Assembly (NCBI RefSeq): GCF_023073355.1
Contig: NZ_JADPJI010000002.1
Coordinates: 186,001 to 250,000 of the forward strand
Reading direction: 5' to 3'
Length of the DNA stretch: 64,000 bases
Origin: Bradyrhizobium sp. 199
GTDB taxonomy: Bacteria; Pseudomonadota; Alphaproteobacteria; Rhizobiales; Xanthobacteraceae
Shown piece by piece: positions 27,629 to 37,107 of this stretch; the stretch's first letter is position 1; each line of letters starts with the position of its first letter. The position numbers were made by a program, and so were the translations under genes. The notes beneath the pieces were generated by a model that ran no database searches, was not told the DNA's origin, and was given only the letters and a program-made list of their open reading frames with translations.

Positions 27629-28600
27629 ATGACCAGGATGACACGACGTATTCTGCTGGCGGGGGCAATGGCCCTCGCAATCACCCCTGCGGCGTGGGCG
27701 GCCGATCCGCTCAAGGAAATCCGCATCGACTGGGCGACTTACAATCCCGTGTCGATGGTCCTGAAGCAGAAGGGGCTGCTCGAGAAGGAGTTCGCCAAGG
27801 ACGGCATCACCGTCACCTGGGTGCAGTCGGCCGGCTCCAACAAGGCGCTCGAATTCCTCAATGCGGGCTCGATCGACTTCGGCTCGACCGCCGGTTCCGC
27901 GGCGCTGGTGGCGAAGATCAACGGCAACCCGATCAAGTCGATCTATGTCTATTCGCGTCCGGAGTGGACCGCGCTGGTGACAGGCAAGGACTCCAAGATT
28001 GCGAGCGTGGCTGAGCTCAAGGGCAAGCGCGTCGCGGTGACGCGCGGCACCGATCCGCACATCTTCCTGGTGCGCGCGCTGCTTGGTGCCGGCCTGACCG
28101 AGAAGGACATCACGCCGGTGCTGCTCCAGCACGCCGACGGCAAGACCGCGCTGATCCGCGGTGACGTCGATGCCTGGGCCGGCCTCGACCCGATGATGGC
28201 GCAGGCCGAGGTCGAGGAAGGCGCAAAGCTGTTCTACCGCAAGGCCGACGCCAACACCTGGGGCATCCTCAATGTGCGCGAGCAGTTCTTGAAGGACCAT
28301 CCGGATGCGGCCCGCCGCGTGCTCGCGGTTTACGAGGAAGCGCGCAAATATTCGCTGGCGAATTACGACGAGCTGAAAAAGACCTTCATCGCGGTCACAA
28401 AGCTGCCCGAGGCCGTGGTTGACAAGCAGCTCAAGGAACGCACCGAGCTCACCCATAGCCGCATCGGCGCGCCCCAGCGCGAGTCGATCCTCGCCGCCGG
28501 TCTCGCACTCCAGCAAGCCGGCGTCGTCGATGCCAAGGTCGACGTGAAGTCCACGCTGGATGCCCTGATCGACGACCAGGTCCCGCTGCCGACGAATTAG
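27629..28600 (+). CDS. ABC transporter substrate-binding protein, SsuA/TauA-like
   Basis: 323 residues. The signal peptide has a basic start MTRMTRR, a hydrophobic core and AWA near residue 24. The NMT1/SsuA fold follows, with KEIRIDWATYNPVSMVLKQK, QSAGSNKALEFLNAGSIDFG and RGDVDAWAGLDPMMAQAEV. GAAGGAGG precedes the ATG. It delivers an alkanesulfonate, taurine, nitrate or similar anion to the permease and ATPase encoded downstream. A palindromic repeat lies between this gene and the permease. No sulfonate monooxygenase gene is nearby, so the ligand is not settled. Confidence 0.88.
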   Translation: MTRMTRRILLAGAMALAITPAAWAADPLKEIRIDWATYNPVSMVLKQKGLLEKEFAKDGITVTWVQSAGSNKALEFLNAGSIDFGSTAGSAALVAKINGNPIKSIYVYSRPEWTALVTGKDSKIASVAELKGKRVAVTRGTDPHIFLVRALLGAGLTEKDITPVLLQHADGKTALIRGDVDAWAGLDPMMAQAEVEEGAKLFYRKADANTWGILNVREQFLKDHPDAARRVLAVYEEARKYSLANYDELKKTFIAVTKLPEAVVDKQLKERTELTHSRIGAPQRESILAAGLALQQAGVVDAKVDVKSTLDALIDDQVPLPTN

Positions 28601-28635
28601 TCGACAGGAGAGGCAGGAGCGCGCAACACACTCCG

Positions 28636-28711
28636 CCGTGTCCCGGGCAAGCGTAAGCGCCGACCCGGGACCCATGCGCGCGCCTTGAGGCGCGCTTGTC
28701 CAGGACGACCG
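28636..28711. repeat. Palindromic repeat within the SsuA-like operon
   Basis: TCCCGGG (28641-28647) pairs with CCCGGGA (28664-28670), and GCGCGCGCC pairs with GGCGCGC further on. It occupies the spacer between the binding-protein and permease genes, which would otherwise be tightly linked. Similar theme to the GTGTCCCGG type. Confidence 0.65.
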
Positions 28712-28763
28712 GCGGGGCAATAGTAGTGTTGCATTCCCCCGTCAGACGCGCTTCCTACCGGCC

Positions 28764-29609
28764 ATGATCTCCGACGCGCCAGTGCTGCAACAAGCCTCCG
28801 AACCGGCCGAAAACGTCGCCGCGCCTTCGCGGCTGTCGCGTTACGCGCGGCCGCTGCTTGGGATCTTGCTGCCGCTGATGCTCGCGCTCGGCTGGGAACT
28901 CCTGGTCTGGCTCGGCTGGTCCAACGGCCGGCTGGTGCCGCCGCCCTCGCGCATCTTTGCCACCATCGCCGAGCTCGCCCGCTCGGGCGAGCTGGTCCGC
29001 CACATCACCGCGACGCTGTGGCGGGTCGCGCTCGGCTTCGCGTTCGGCGTGGTCGCAGGCACGCTGCTCGGGGCCATCTCCGGCTATTGGTCGCTTGCCC
29101 GCCGGCTGCTCGATCCGACCGTGCAGGCGCTGCGCGCGATCCCGTCGCTCGCCTGGGTACCGCTGTTCATCCTCTGGCTCGGCATCTTCGAGACCTCGAA
29201 GGTTGTGCTGATCGCGGTCGGCGTGTTCTTCCCCGTCTATCTCGGCGTGATGGGCGCGGTCCTCTCCGTCGACCGCAAGATCGTGGAGGTCGGCCGCACT
29301 TTCCGCCTGTCCGGACCGGCGATGATCCGCCGCATCCTGTTGCCTGCCGTGCTGCCGGCCTATGTCGTGTCCTTGCGCGTCGGTCTCGGCCTCGGCTGGA
29401 TGTTCGTGGTCGCGGCCGAGCTGATCGGCGCCTCGGAAGGCCTCGGCTATCTCCTGCTCGACGGCCAGCAGCTCGGCAAGCCCGCGCAGATCCTGGCGGC
29501 GATCGTGATCTTTGCCATCCTGGGCAAGCTCACCGATTGGCTCATCGAGGTCGCCGCCGCGCCCTTCCTGCGTTGGCAGGATGCCTTCGTCCGCGCCAAA
29601 GGAGCTTGA
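28764..29609 (+). CDS. ABC transporter permease, SsuC/TauC-like
   Basis: 281 residues with about six transmembrane helices and the EAA-type loop (SVDRKIVEVGRTFRLSG) of the binding-protein-dependent permease domain. The N-terminal region reads ARPLLGILLPLMLALGWELL, and the C-terminal one IVIFAILGKLTDWLIEV. It forms the translocation pore with the ATPase at 29614, only 4 bp downstream, and the binding protein at 27629. The three genes fit one importer of the nitrate/sulfonate/taurine family. Confidence 0.93.
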   Translation: MISDAPVLQQASEPAENVAAPSRLSRYARPLLGILLPLMLALGWELLVWLGWSNGRLVPPPSRIFATIAELARSGELVRHITATLWRVALGFAFGVVAGTLLGAISGYWSLARRLLDPTVQALRAIPSLAWVPLFILWLGIFETSKVVLIAVGVFFPVYLGVMGAVLSVDRKIVEVGRTFRLSGPAMIRRILLPAVLPAYVVSLRVGLGLGWMFVVAAELIGASEGLGYLLLDGQQLGKPAQILAAIVIFAILGKLTDWLIEVAAAPFLRWQDAFVRAKGA

Positions 29610-29613
29610 GGCG

Positions 29614-30399
29614 ATGCTGGCGCTCGACCGGGTCAGCAAGACCTATCCCAACGGCGTGCAGGCGCTGGCGCGGTTCTCCGCCGAGATCAGGCAAGGCGAG
29701 ATCGTCGCCATTATCGGCGGCTCCGGCTGCGGCAAGTCAACATTGCTCCGTGCCATCGCCGGCCTCGACCGCGCCAGCTCGGGCACCGTGACGCTCGACA
29801 ATGAGTCGATCAGTTCGCCCCATGCCAAGATCGGCATCATCTTCCAGGAGCCCAGGCTTTTGCCCTGGCTCAGCGTCGCCGACAACATCGGCTTTGGTCT
29901 TGCCGATCTGCCCACGGCTGAGCGGCGCGAGAGGGTGGCGCGCGCGCTCGAGCGCGTCGGGCTCGCCGAAAAGGCGCAGGCCTGGCCGCGCGAACTCTCC
30001 GGCGGCCAGGCGCAGCGCGTCGCGATCGCACGTGCGCTGGTGCCGCAGCCGGAGGTGCTCTTGCTGGACGAGCCGTTCTCCGCGCTCGACGCCTTCACGC
30101 GTAGGGACCTTCAGGATCATCTGCTTGACCTCTGGGCCGATGCGCGGCCGACGCTCATCCTCGTCACGCATGACGTCGACGAGGCCGTGGTGCTGGCCGA
30201 TCGCGTCCTGGTGATGCGGCCGCGGCCGGGGCGGCTGTTCGACCAGATCGAGATCAATCTCGGCCGTCCGCGCGACCGCAATTCGCCGCTGTTCGAGAAT
30301 TTCAAGCGAAGTGTGCTGACGTCACTCGACCGTTCGCTCGACCGCAGCGTGCCCGACCGTGACGCAACCCAGGGTCCCGGTCAGGCCATGTGGTGGTGA
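29614..30399 (+). CDS. ABC transporter ATP-binding protein, SsuB/TauB-like
   Basis: 261 residues with Walker A GGSGCGKST, Q-loop FQEPRLLPWL, signature LSGGQAQRVAIAR, Walker B LLLDEPFSALD and switch His in LVTHDVDEA. These spacings are those of the SsuB/NrtD subfamily. AAAGGAGC sits just before the chosen ATG; a longer frame overlapping the permease lacks support. It powers import with the permease immediately upstream. Some 70 bp follow before the OsmC gene, which is probably separate. Confidence 0.95.
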   Translation: MLALDRVSKTYPNGVQALARFSAEIRQGEIVAIIGGSGCGKSTLLRAIAGLDRASSGTVTLDNESISSPHAKIGIIFQEPRLLPWLSVADNIGFGLADLPTAERRERVARALERVGLAEKAQAWPRELSGGQAQRVAIARALVPQPEVLLLDEPFSALDAFTRRDLQDHLLDLWADARPTLILVTHDVDEAVVLADRVLVMRPRPGRLFDQIEINLGRPRDRNSPLFENFKRSVLTSLDRSLDRSVPDRDATQGPGQAMWW

Positions 30400-30468
30400 C
30401 AATTTCTCTCCAAGCCGGTACATCGCAATCCGGTACTTCGTAGAGACGATTTTTCCGGGAGAGACAAA

Positions 30469-30978
30469 ATGGACGCCGCAGCACTGCGCCAGATGCAGGC
30501 CCCGATCAAGGAACGCTACAAGACCGATCCCAAGACGGCGATGATCACGCTGAAGGCCAAGGGCTCGACCGACAGCGAAGGCATCGCCTGCAAGGTCGAG
30601 ACCGGCCGCGCCATCGCGATGGCGGGCCTGCATCCGGCGACCGGCGGCTCCGGCCTCGAGCTCTGCTCCGGCGACATGCTGCTCGAGGCGCTGGTCGCCT
30701 GCGCCGGCGTCACGCTGAAGTCGGTCGCGACCGCGATCGAGGTGCCCTTGAAGACCGGCAACGTCTACGCCGAGGGCGATCTCGATTTCCGCGGCACGCT
30801 GGGCGTCGACAAGGAGACCCCGGTCGGCTTCGCCGAGATTCGTTTGCGCTTCGAGGTCGATACCGATGCGCCGCAGGACAAGCTCGACCTGCTGCTCAAG
30901 CTCACCGAGCGCTATTGCGTGGTCTATCAGACCATCAAGAACGGCCCGAAGGTCTCGGTGTCGCTGCACCGGATGTAG
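30469..30978 (+). CDS. OsmC-family protein
   Basis: 169 residues. The OsmC/Ohr-like pattern has Cys78 in LEALVACAGVTLKS and Cys150 in ERYCVVYQTI, the pair expected to form the redox centre of peroxide-reducing family members. An extra Cys66 precedes it in GLELCSGD. The protein is cytosolic. The GGGAGAG before the ATG is a good ribosome site. OsmC proteins reduce organic hydroperoxides with lipoyl or thiol donors; the substrate here is unproven. Just upstream, two CCGGTAC copies (about 30436-30454) may be regulatory. Confidence 0.85.
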   Translation: MDAAALRQMQAPIKERYKTDPKTAMITLKAKGSTDSEGIACKVETGRAIAMAGLHPATGGSGLELCSGDMLLEALVACAGVTLKSVATAIEVPLKTGNVYAEGDLDFRGTLGVDKETPVGFAEIRLRFEVDTDAPQDKLDLLLKLTERYCVVYQTIKNGPKVSVSLHRM

Positions 30979-31017
30979 CGAGCGAAAGCGTCCACTCCGC
31001 AATCGGTGTTGTCCCGT

Positions 31018-31112
31018 GGCGTGCCGCTTGGCGCGACCCCGGGGGTCGCTCCAGCTCTTAAACCACTAATGCCTGTGGTTATGGATTCCGGGTTCGCGCC
31101 AAGCGGCACGCC
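31018..31112. repeat. Large inverted repeat (19-bp perfect arms)
   Basis: GGCGTGCCGCTTGGCGCGA (31018-31036) and TCGCGCCAAGCGGCACGCC (31094-31112) are exact reverse complements. Between them lies ACCCCGGGGGT, a further palindrome. It lies just before the ATG of the membrane-protein gene and creates an artificial 41-codon upstream extension. A partly related element occurs at 40817-40964. Confidence 0.85.
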
Positions 31113-31128
31113 CGGATTGACAGATAGA

Positions 31129-31926
31129 ATGTCCCCCGACCTCCACTTCATCCTCTTTCTCATCCTGCGCATGGCGATCGCGGCGACCTTCGTCGTGACG
31201 GCGTCGATCGTCACCGAGCGGTCGGGCCCGGTGATCGGTGCGCTGGTCGCGACCCTGCCGATCTCGGCCGGTCCCTCCTACGTCTTCCTCGCGCTCGACC
31301 ACGACGCCGCCTTCATCGCGCAAGGCTCGCTCGCGAGTCTTCCGATCAACGCGGCGACGATCTTCATGTGCCTCATTTACGTGGTGCTGGCGCAGCGGCA
31401 CAGTCTTCTGGCGAGTTGTGGGAGCGCGGTCGCGATCTGGATCGTGCTTGCTTCGGTCATCCGTCAGTTCGATTGGTCGCTCACCGGCGGACTGGCTGCG
31501 AATCTGATCGCCTTCGGCATCTGCATTCCGCTGTTGGCCGGCTATCGCCACGTGAAAATGCCGCTGGTGACGCGCCGCTGGTATGACGTGCCGATGCGAG
31601 CCGCATTGGTCGCGACCCTCGTCGCGATCGTGGTCTCGACCTCGGGCTGGGTCGGTCCCCGCATCAGCGGCATCATCGCGCTGTACCCGGTCGTGTTCAC
31701 CAGCATCATGGTGATCCTGCATCCGCGTATCGGCGGCCCGCCGACCGCCGCGGTACTTGCCAACTCCGCCTGGGGCCTGCTCGGATTCGGTATCGCCATC
31801 GCGGTGCTACATCTCGGCGCCGCGAATTCAGGCTCGGCGACCGGGCTGGGCCTGGGGCTCCTCACCTGCGTCGCCTGGAATCTGACGCTCTGGTGGAAAG
31901 GGCGAAAGAAGCGGCTCGCGCACTAG
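31129..31926 (+). CDS. Unknown multi-pass membrane protein
   Basis: 265 residues with roughly eight to nine hydrophobic segments, for example LFLILRMAIAATFVVTASIV, ALVATLPISAGPSYVFLALD and GIIALYPVVFTSIMVILHPR. The N- and C-terminal halves each carry a glycine/proline-bearing helix pattern (GALVATLPISAGP; SGIIALYPVVFTS), which hints at an internal duplication, as in small exporters. No family can be named. The ATG at 31129 was chosen because the earlier frame runs through the inverted repeat. It converges on mutS across another repeat. Function unknown. Confidence 0.7.
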   Translation: MSPDLHFILFLILRMAIAATFVVTASIVTERSGPVIGALVATLPISAGPSYVFLALDHDAAFIAQGSLASLPINAATIFMCLIYVVLAQRHSLLASCGSAVAIWIVLASVIRQFDWSLTGGLAANLIAFGICIPLLAGYRHVKMPLVTRRWYDVPMRAALVATLVAIVVSTSGWVGPRISGIIALYPVVFTSIMVILHPRIGGPPTAAVLANSAWGLLGFGIAIAVLHLGAANSGSATGLGLGLLTCVAWNLTLWWKGRKKRLAH

Positions 31927-31947
31927 CCTGCGTCTTTGCAAGGAGCT

Positions 31948-32020
31948 CTTGCGAGAAGCAATCCAGTCAGTCCGGTCCCGCCGAGACAGTCTGGATTTGC
32001 TTCCCTCCGCTCGCAATGAC
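31948..32020. repeat. Palindromic repeat, GTCATTGCGA type
   Basis: TTGCGAGAAGCAATCCAG at one end and CTGGATTTGCTTC ... GCTCGCAATGAC at the other. Same type as 12451-12530 and 53126-53215, more degenerate. It lies between the convergent membrane-protein and mutS genes. Confidence 0.75.
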
Positions 32021-32039
32021 GATTGTGGCCACGGCGTGC

Positions 32040-34778
32040 TTACTGCTTCGGCAGTTTCGCCTTCAACGCATACAGCGCATCCAGCGCCTCGCGCGGGGAC
32101 ATCTCGTCCGGATGCAGCGCCTTCACAGCTTCCATCAACAGCTCGGCTTCGCTCGGGAGCGCGGCTTCAGCCGCGGCGCGGGAGGGCACGGCGAACAGCG
32201 GAAGATCGTCCACGAGCGCTCGCGCGGTCTGGCCGCGATCCTGCGCCTCGAGCTTGGAGAGCACCGATTTCGCGCGCGTGATCACCGCGGGCGGCAGGCC
32301 GGCGAGTTTTGCCACCTGGATGCCGTAGGAGCGGTCGGCCGAGCCCGGCAGCACCTCGTGCAGGAACACGACGTTGCCCTGCCACTCCTTCACCCGCACG
32401 GTGGCGTTGAACATCCGCGGCAGCTTTGCCGAGAGCGCAGTTAGCTCGTGATAATGCGTGGCGAACAGGGTGCGACAGCGATTGCTTTCGTGCAGATGCT
32501 CGATCGCGGCCCAGGCGATCGAGAGGCCGTCGAACGTCGCGGTGCCGCGGCCGATCTCGTCCAGGATCACGAGCGAGCGCTCGCCGGCCTGGTTCAGGAT
32601 CGCCGCAGTTTCGACCATCTCCACCATAAAGGTGGAGCGGCCGCGGGCGAGATCGTCCGCGGCGCCGACGCGCGAGAACAGGCGGTCGATGATGCCGATC
32701 CGTGCACGCGTCGCCGGCACGAAGCTGCCGATCTGGGCCAGCAGGGCAATCAGCGCGTTCTGGCGCAGGAAAGTCGATTTGCCGGCCATGTTGGGACCGG
32801 TGAGCAGCCAGAGCTGGCCGGACTTTTGCGCAGGGCCTGGCGACAGATCGCAGGCATTTGCGATGAACGGCTCGCCATTGCGCTTGAGCGCCTGCTCCAC
32901 CACGGGATGGCGACCGGCTTCGATCGCAAAGCCAAGAGAGGCGTCCACCTCGGGCCGCACATAATTCTCGTCGACCGCCAGCTTGGCGAGCGACGTCGCA
33001 ACATCGAGCAGCGCAAAGCCGTGCGCGGCCGCGCGCAAGTCTTCACTGATATCGAGCGCCTTGGCACAAAGCCGCTCGAAAATATCGAGCTCGAGGCCGA
33101 GCGCACGGTCGCCGGCACTGGCGATCTTCGCCTCGATCTCGCCCAATTCCGAAGTGGTGAAGCGCACCTGCCCCGCCAGCGTCTGACGATGGATGAAGGT
33201 CGCGTTCAGCGGCGCCGACATCAGCTTGTCGCCGTGCTGTGCGGTCACCTCGACGAAATAGCCGAGCACGTTGTTGTGCCGGATCTTGAGGCCCTTGACG
33301 GCGGTCGCGTCGGCATAGCGGGCCTGCATCGAGGCCACCACGAGGCGCGAGGCGTCGCGCAGGTTGCGCGTCTCGTCGAGGGCGGGCTCATAGCCTTGCC
33401 GAACGAAGCCGCCATCGCGCTTGATCAGCGGCAGTTGCTCGTCGAGCGCACGGGCGAATTCCGCCGCCAGCTCGCGCGACGGACGTTGCAGCGCCGCCAT
33501 GACCGCGGCGATCTCCTGCGGCGGCTGGTCGATCTCGCCAAGTCGCGCCAGCACCTGGTCGGCGGCGATGATACCGTCGCGGATGCCTGCGAGGTCGCGC
33601 GGGCCGCCGCGGCCGACCGAGAGACGGGCCAGCGCCCGGGACATGTCGGGCGCGCCGCGCAAGATGCTGCGGATGTCCTCGCGCGCGGCCGGGTCGGCTA
33701 CGAAGGTGCTGATCGCATCGAGCCGCCGTGCGATGGCTGAAGCATCCGTCAGCGGGGCCGCCAGCCGCTGCGCCAGCAGGCGTGAGCCTGCCGACGTCAC
33801 GGTGCAGTCGATCGCGTCGAGCAGCGAGCCGCGGCGTTCGCCTGCGAGCGTCCGCGTCAGCTCGAGATTGGCGCGTGTCGCCGGATCGATCGCCATGGTC
33901 GCACCGGAAGCTTCGCGCGCCGGCGGCGACAGCGGCGGATGCTTGCCGACCTGGGTGCGGTCGACATAGGTGACGGCGGCGGCCGCGGCGGTGGCCTCCA
34001 GGCGCGTGAGCTGGGAGAGCCCGTCCATGGTCGCGACGGCAAAGTAGTCGCACAGCCGTTTCTCGGCGGTTGCGCCGTCGAAGACGTCGCGGGTCAGCGG
34101 CGTCACCGACGGCAACTCGCGCAAGGTCTGTCCGAGTTCGTTGTCGTTATAGAGTGCGTCGGTGACGATCGCCTCGTTCGGGTTGATGCGCGCCAACGCC
34201 GCGGCGAGCTCGCCGCCCGAACATTCGGTTACCATGAATTCGGCGGTCGAGATGTCGATCCAGGCGAGGCCGAAGCGGTCGCCGCCGGCGGACGACCGTG
34301 CCCGCGCGATCGCCAGCAGATAATTGTTGGCGCGCGCATCGAGCAGCGTGTCCTCGGTGAGCGTGCCCGGCGTGACCAGCCGCACCACGCCGCGGCGGAC
34401 CACGCTCTTGTTGCCGCGCGCCTTGGCGGCGGCGGGATCTTCGGTTTGCTCGCAGACCGCGACGCGGTGGCCGGCGGATATCAGGCGATGCAGATAGTCC
34501 TCGGAGCGCTCCACCGGCACGCCGCACATCGGGATGTCGGCGCCCTGGTGCTTGCCGCGCTTGGTCAGCACGATGCCGAGCGTCTTCGAGGCGATCTCGG
34601 CGTCCTCGAAGAACAATTCGTAGAAATCGCCCATCCGGTAGAACAGCAGGAGGCCCTGATGCGTAGCCTTGATCTCAAGGTACTGTTCCATCATCGGGGT
34701 GACGCGCGCGGCAGCTTCCGCAGGCAGTGCGGACGTGTCCTCGGGGGGCGGAACGGGGATCGATTGTTGCATGGTCAT
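32040..34778 (-). CDS. mutS: DNA mismatch repair protein MutS
   Basis: 912 residues. The mismatch-contacting Phe-x-Glu is seen in GDFYELF (50-56). The connector, core and clamp regions follow. The ATPase domain has Walker [10 protein letters not shown] near 660-668 and [15 protein letters not shown]. It recognises mispairs and, with MutL, starts strand excision. The N-terminus carries an extra run before the usual MutS start, with [12 protein letters not shown]. Length is normal for alphaproteobacteria. It stands alone, divergent from pcaF with 216 bp between the starts. Confidence 0.97.
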   Translation of the reverse strand: MTMQQSIPVPPPEDTSALPAEAAARVTPMMEQYLEIKATHQGLLLFYRMGDFYELFFEDAEIASKTLGIVLTKRGKHQGADIPMCGVPVERSEDYLHRLISAGHRVAVCEQTEDPAAAKARGNKSVVRRGVVRLVTPGTLTEDTLLDARANNYLLAIARARSSAGGDRFGLAWIDISTAEFMVTECSGGELAAALARINPNEAIVTDALYNDNELGQTLRELPSVTPLTRDVFDGATAEKRLCDYFAVATMDGLSQLTRLEATAAAAAVTYVDRTQVGKHPPLSPPAREASGATMAIDPATRANLELTRTLAGERRGSLLDAIDCTVTSAGSRLLAQRLAAPLTDASAIARRLDAISTFVADPAAREDIRSILRGAPDMSRALARLSVGRGGPRDLAGIRDGIIAADQVLARLGEIDQPPQEIAAVMAALQRPSRELAAEFARALDEQLPLIKRDGGFVRQGYEPALDETRNLRDASRLVVASMQARYADATAVKGLKIRHNNVLGYFVEVTAQHGDKLMSAPLNATFIHRQTLAGQVRFTTSELGEIEAKIASAGDRALGLELDIFERLCAKALDISEDLRAAAHGFALLDVATSLAKLAVDENYVRPEVDASLGFAIEAGRHPVVEQALKRNGEPFIANACDLSPGPAQKSGQLWLLTGPNMAGKSTFLRQNALIALLAQIGSFVPATRARIGIIDRLFSRVGAADDLARGRSTFMVEMVETAAILNQAGERSLVILDEIGRGTATFDGLSIAWAAIEHLHESNRCRTLFATHYHELTALSAKLPRMFNATVRVKEWQGNVVFLHEVLPGSADRSYGIQVAKLAGLPPAVITRAKSVLSKLEAQDRGQTARALVDDLPLFAVPSRAAAEAALPSEAELLMEAVKALHPDEMSPREALDALYALKAKLPKQ

Positions 34779-34994
34779 GGGCGGCGCAACCTACAAAATT
34801 TCGCCCCCTGCTCCTATCGCTTTGGCCGTCGGAGGCGGGTTTTCCACGTTGTCCGCATTGCGGCATGCGCGGCCGGCGTGCGGCCCCCTCGGAACACGCG
34901 CGCATCAGTCAATTGACCTGCTGCAGGCGCCCTCCTAAAACTCCGCCGTCATTAAAGAATTCTGGCCGAACCGCGGCATTCAGGGAGAACAGCG

Positions 34995-36203
34995 ATGCGT
35001 GACGTCTTTATCTGCGATGCCGTGCGGACCCCGATCGGCCGCTTCGGCGGCTCCCTCGCCAAGGTGCGCGCCGACGATCTCGCCGCCGCCCCGATCAAGG
35101 CGCTGATGGCCAAGCATCCCAATCTCGACTGGGCCCAGGTGGACGAAGTCTTCTTCGGCTGCGCCAACCAGGCGGGCGAGGACAACCGCAATGTCGCACG
35201 CATGGCGCTCCTGCTCGCGGGTCTCCCGGATTCGGTACCCGGCCAGACTCTGAACCGGCTCTGTGCATCCGGCCTCGATGCGGTCGGCGCCGCCGGCCGT
35301 GCCATCCGCTCCGGCGAGATTGAGCTCGCCATTGCCGGCGGCGTCGAATCCATGACGCGTGCGCCCTTCGTAATGGGCAAGGCGCAGGAGGCCTTCTCCC
35401 GTTCCGCCGAGATCTTCGACACCACGATCGGCTGGCGCTTCATCAATCCGCTGCTGAAGGCGCAGTATGGCGTCGATGCCATGCCGGAGACCGGCGAGAA
35501 CGTCGCCGAGGAATTCCAGGTCTCGCGCGCCGACCAGGACGCCTTCGCGATCCGCTCGCAGCAGCGCGCGGGCGCTGCGATTGCGGCGGGCTATTTTGCC
35601 GAGGAAATCATCCCGATCACCATTCCCGGCGGCAAGGCGGGCCCGATCACCGTTGACAAGGACGAGCATCCGCGTCCCGAGACCACGCTCGAAGCCTTGA
35701 CGAAGCTCAAGCCGATCGTGCGCAATCCCGGAACGGTGACCGCCGGCAACGCCTCCGGCGTCAATGACGGCGCCGCCGCGATGATCCTGGCGTCGGAAGC
35801 TGCGGTGAAGAAGCATGGTCTGACGCCCCGCGCGCGCATCCTCGGCCTTGCCTCGGCTGGCGTGCCGCCGCGCATCATGGGCATCGGCCCGGTGCCGGCG
35901 ACCCGCAAGCTGATGGAACGGCTCGGCAAGAAGATCAGTGATTTCGACCTGATCGAGCTCAACGAGGCCTTCGCCTCGCAAGGCATCGCCTGCATGCGTC
36001 AGCTCGGCGTTGCTGATGATGCCGATTTCGTCAATGCGCATGGCGGCGCGATCGCACTTGGCCATCCCCTCGGCATGAGCGGCGCACGTCTCGCTCTCAC
36101 CGCCGTCCACGGCATGGAGAAGCGCGGCGGCAAGCTCGCGCTCGCCACCATGTGCGTCGGCGTCGGCCAGGGTGTCGCGGTCGCGATCGAGAAGCTGAAC
36201 TGA
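34995..36203 (+). CDS. pcaF: Beta-ketoadipyl-CoA thiolase / acetyl-CoA acyltransferase
   Basis: 402 residues of the type II thiolase family. The nucleophile Cys90 is in LNRLCASGLDAVGAAG, His357 in GHPLGMSG and Cys387 in CVGVGQG. The 402-residue length, the CASGLDA and NEAFASQ motifs and the following pcaHG genes favour 3-oxoadipyl-CoA thiolase, which cleaves beta-ketoadipyl-CoA to succinyl-CoA and acetyl-CoA. A housekeeping acetyl-CoA acyltransferase with similar sequence is the alternative. The ATG has GGGAGAA upstream. It is separated from pcaH by a palindromic repeat and a probable promoter. Confidence 0.85.
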   Translation: MRDVFICDAVRTPIGRFGGSLAKVRADDLAAAPIKALMAKHPNLDWAQVDEVFFGCANQAGEDNRNVARMALLLAGLPDSVPGQTLNRLCASGLDAVGAAGRAIRSGEIELAIAGGVESMTRAPFVMGKAQEAFSRSAEIFDTTIGWRFINPLLKAQYGVDAMPETGENVAEEFQVSRADQDAFAIRSQQRAGAAIAAGYFAEEIIPITIPGGKAGPITVDKDEHPRPETTLEALTKLKPIVRNPGTVTAGNASGVNDGAAAMILASEAAVKKHGLTPRARILGLASAGVPPRIMGIGPVPATRKLMERLGKKISDFDLIELNEAFASQGIACMRQLGVADDADFVNAHGGAIALGHPLGMSGARLALTAVHGMEKRGGKLALATMCVGVGQGVAVAIEKLN

Positions 36204-36220
36204 CCGGACGCGAAGCGCCC

Positions 36221-36303
36221 GGTCATCCCGGAGCCGCTCGCTCGAGCGGAATCCCGGATCTCGAGATTCCGGGTTCAGCCCTGCGGGCTGCCCCGGAATG
36301 ACA
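36221..36303. repeat. Palindromic repeat between pcaF and pcaH
   Basis: GTCATCCCGG at the start and CCGGAATGAC at the end, with inner arms GCGGAATCCCGGATCTCGAG and CTCGAGATTCCGGG. Starts 18 bp after the pcaF stop and may end its transcript. Confidence 0.7.
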
Positions 36304-36338
36304 GCTTTGGAAGCCCGAAACCCGCTTCCCCAAATTAG

Positions 36339-36352
36339 TTATATCCTATAAT
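36339..36352 (+). promoter_or_regulatory. Palindrome TTATATCCTATAA / -10-like TATAAT before pcaH
   Basis: TTATATCCTATAA (36339-36351) has perfect TTATA and TATAA arms around TCC, and TATAAT (36347-36352) matches a sigma-70 -10 box. It lies 54 bp before the pcaH ATG. No matching -35 box was found, so it may be an operator with an overlapping activator-dependent promoter. Confidence 0.45.
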
Positions 36353-36405
36353 GATTGGTCGAAGCGTTGACCGGCCGGACCACATGGCCGGGGAGGAGTT
36401 CGCCA

Positions 36406-37107
36406 ATGACATTCATCTATCCCACCGACAGCAACAAGGCGCATCCGCTGCCGCTGTCGCCCGAGTACAAGAGTTCGATCAAGCGCGCGCCGAATAAGCC
36501 CCTGATCCCGATGCGCCATACGTTGTCCGAGCTGACCGGCCCAGTCTACGGCCACGAGACCGTGCGCGAGGGCGACAGCGATCTCACGCGCCGGCATAGT
36601 GGCGAGCCGCTCGGCGAGCGCATCATCGTGCACGGCCATGTGCGCGACGAGGACGGTCGCGGTGTGCCGAATTCACTGGTCGAGATCTGGCAGGCCAATT
36701 CCTGCGGCCGCTACGTTCACGTCCGCGACCAGCATCCGGCGCCGCTCGATCCGAACTTTACGGGTGCGGGCCGCACGGTGAGCGATGCCGCGGGCTACTA
36801 CCGCTTCGTCACCATCAAGCCCGGTGCCTATCCCTGGGGCAATCACCACAACGCCTGGCGTCCCGCACACATCCATCTGTCGGTGTTCGGCCATTCCTTC
36901 GTCACGCGCCTCGTAACGCAGATGTACTTCCCGAACGACCCGCTGTTCCCGTTTGATCCGATCTTCAACTCGGTGCCCGACGAGAAGGCGCGGGCGCGGA
37001 TGGTCTCGTCGTTCGACTTGGAGAATACCCAGCCTGAATGGGCGCTGTGCTACCGCTTTGACCTCGTGCTGCGCGGCAAGAATGCCACCCCCATGGAGAA
37101 CCATTAA
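36406..37107 (+). CDS. pcaH: Protocatechuate 3,4-dioxygenase beta subunit
   Basis: 233 residues. The non-haem Fe(III) ligands Tyr103, Tyr142, His155 and His157 are spaced 39, 13 and 2 residues apart, exactly as in the characterised enzyme, in CGRYVHVRDQ, GAYPWGNHHNAW and RPAHIHLSVFG. The subunit forms the iron site with PcaG and opens the ring of protocatechuate to 3-carboxy-cis,cis-muconate. GGGGAGGAG lies before the ATG. It is followed without a gap by pcaG. The regulators and the other pca genes (pcaB, C, D, Q) are not in this window. Confidence 0.95.
   Translation: MTFIYPTDSNKAHPLPLSPEYKSSIKRAPNKPLIPMRHTLSELTGPVYGHETVREGDSDLTRRHSGEPLGERIIVHGHVRDEDGRGVPNSLVEIWQANSCGRYVHVRDQHPAPLDPNFTGAGRTVSDAAGYYRFVTIKPGAYPWGNHHNAWRPAHIHLSVFGHSFVTRLVTQMYFPNDPLFPFDPIFNSVPDEKARARMVSSFDLENTQPEWALCYRFDLVLRGKNATPMENH

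Noticed and set aside
31006..31128. N-terminal extension of the membrane protein
   Set aside because: Encoded by the inverted repeat, not by family-like sequence.
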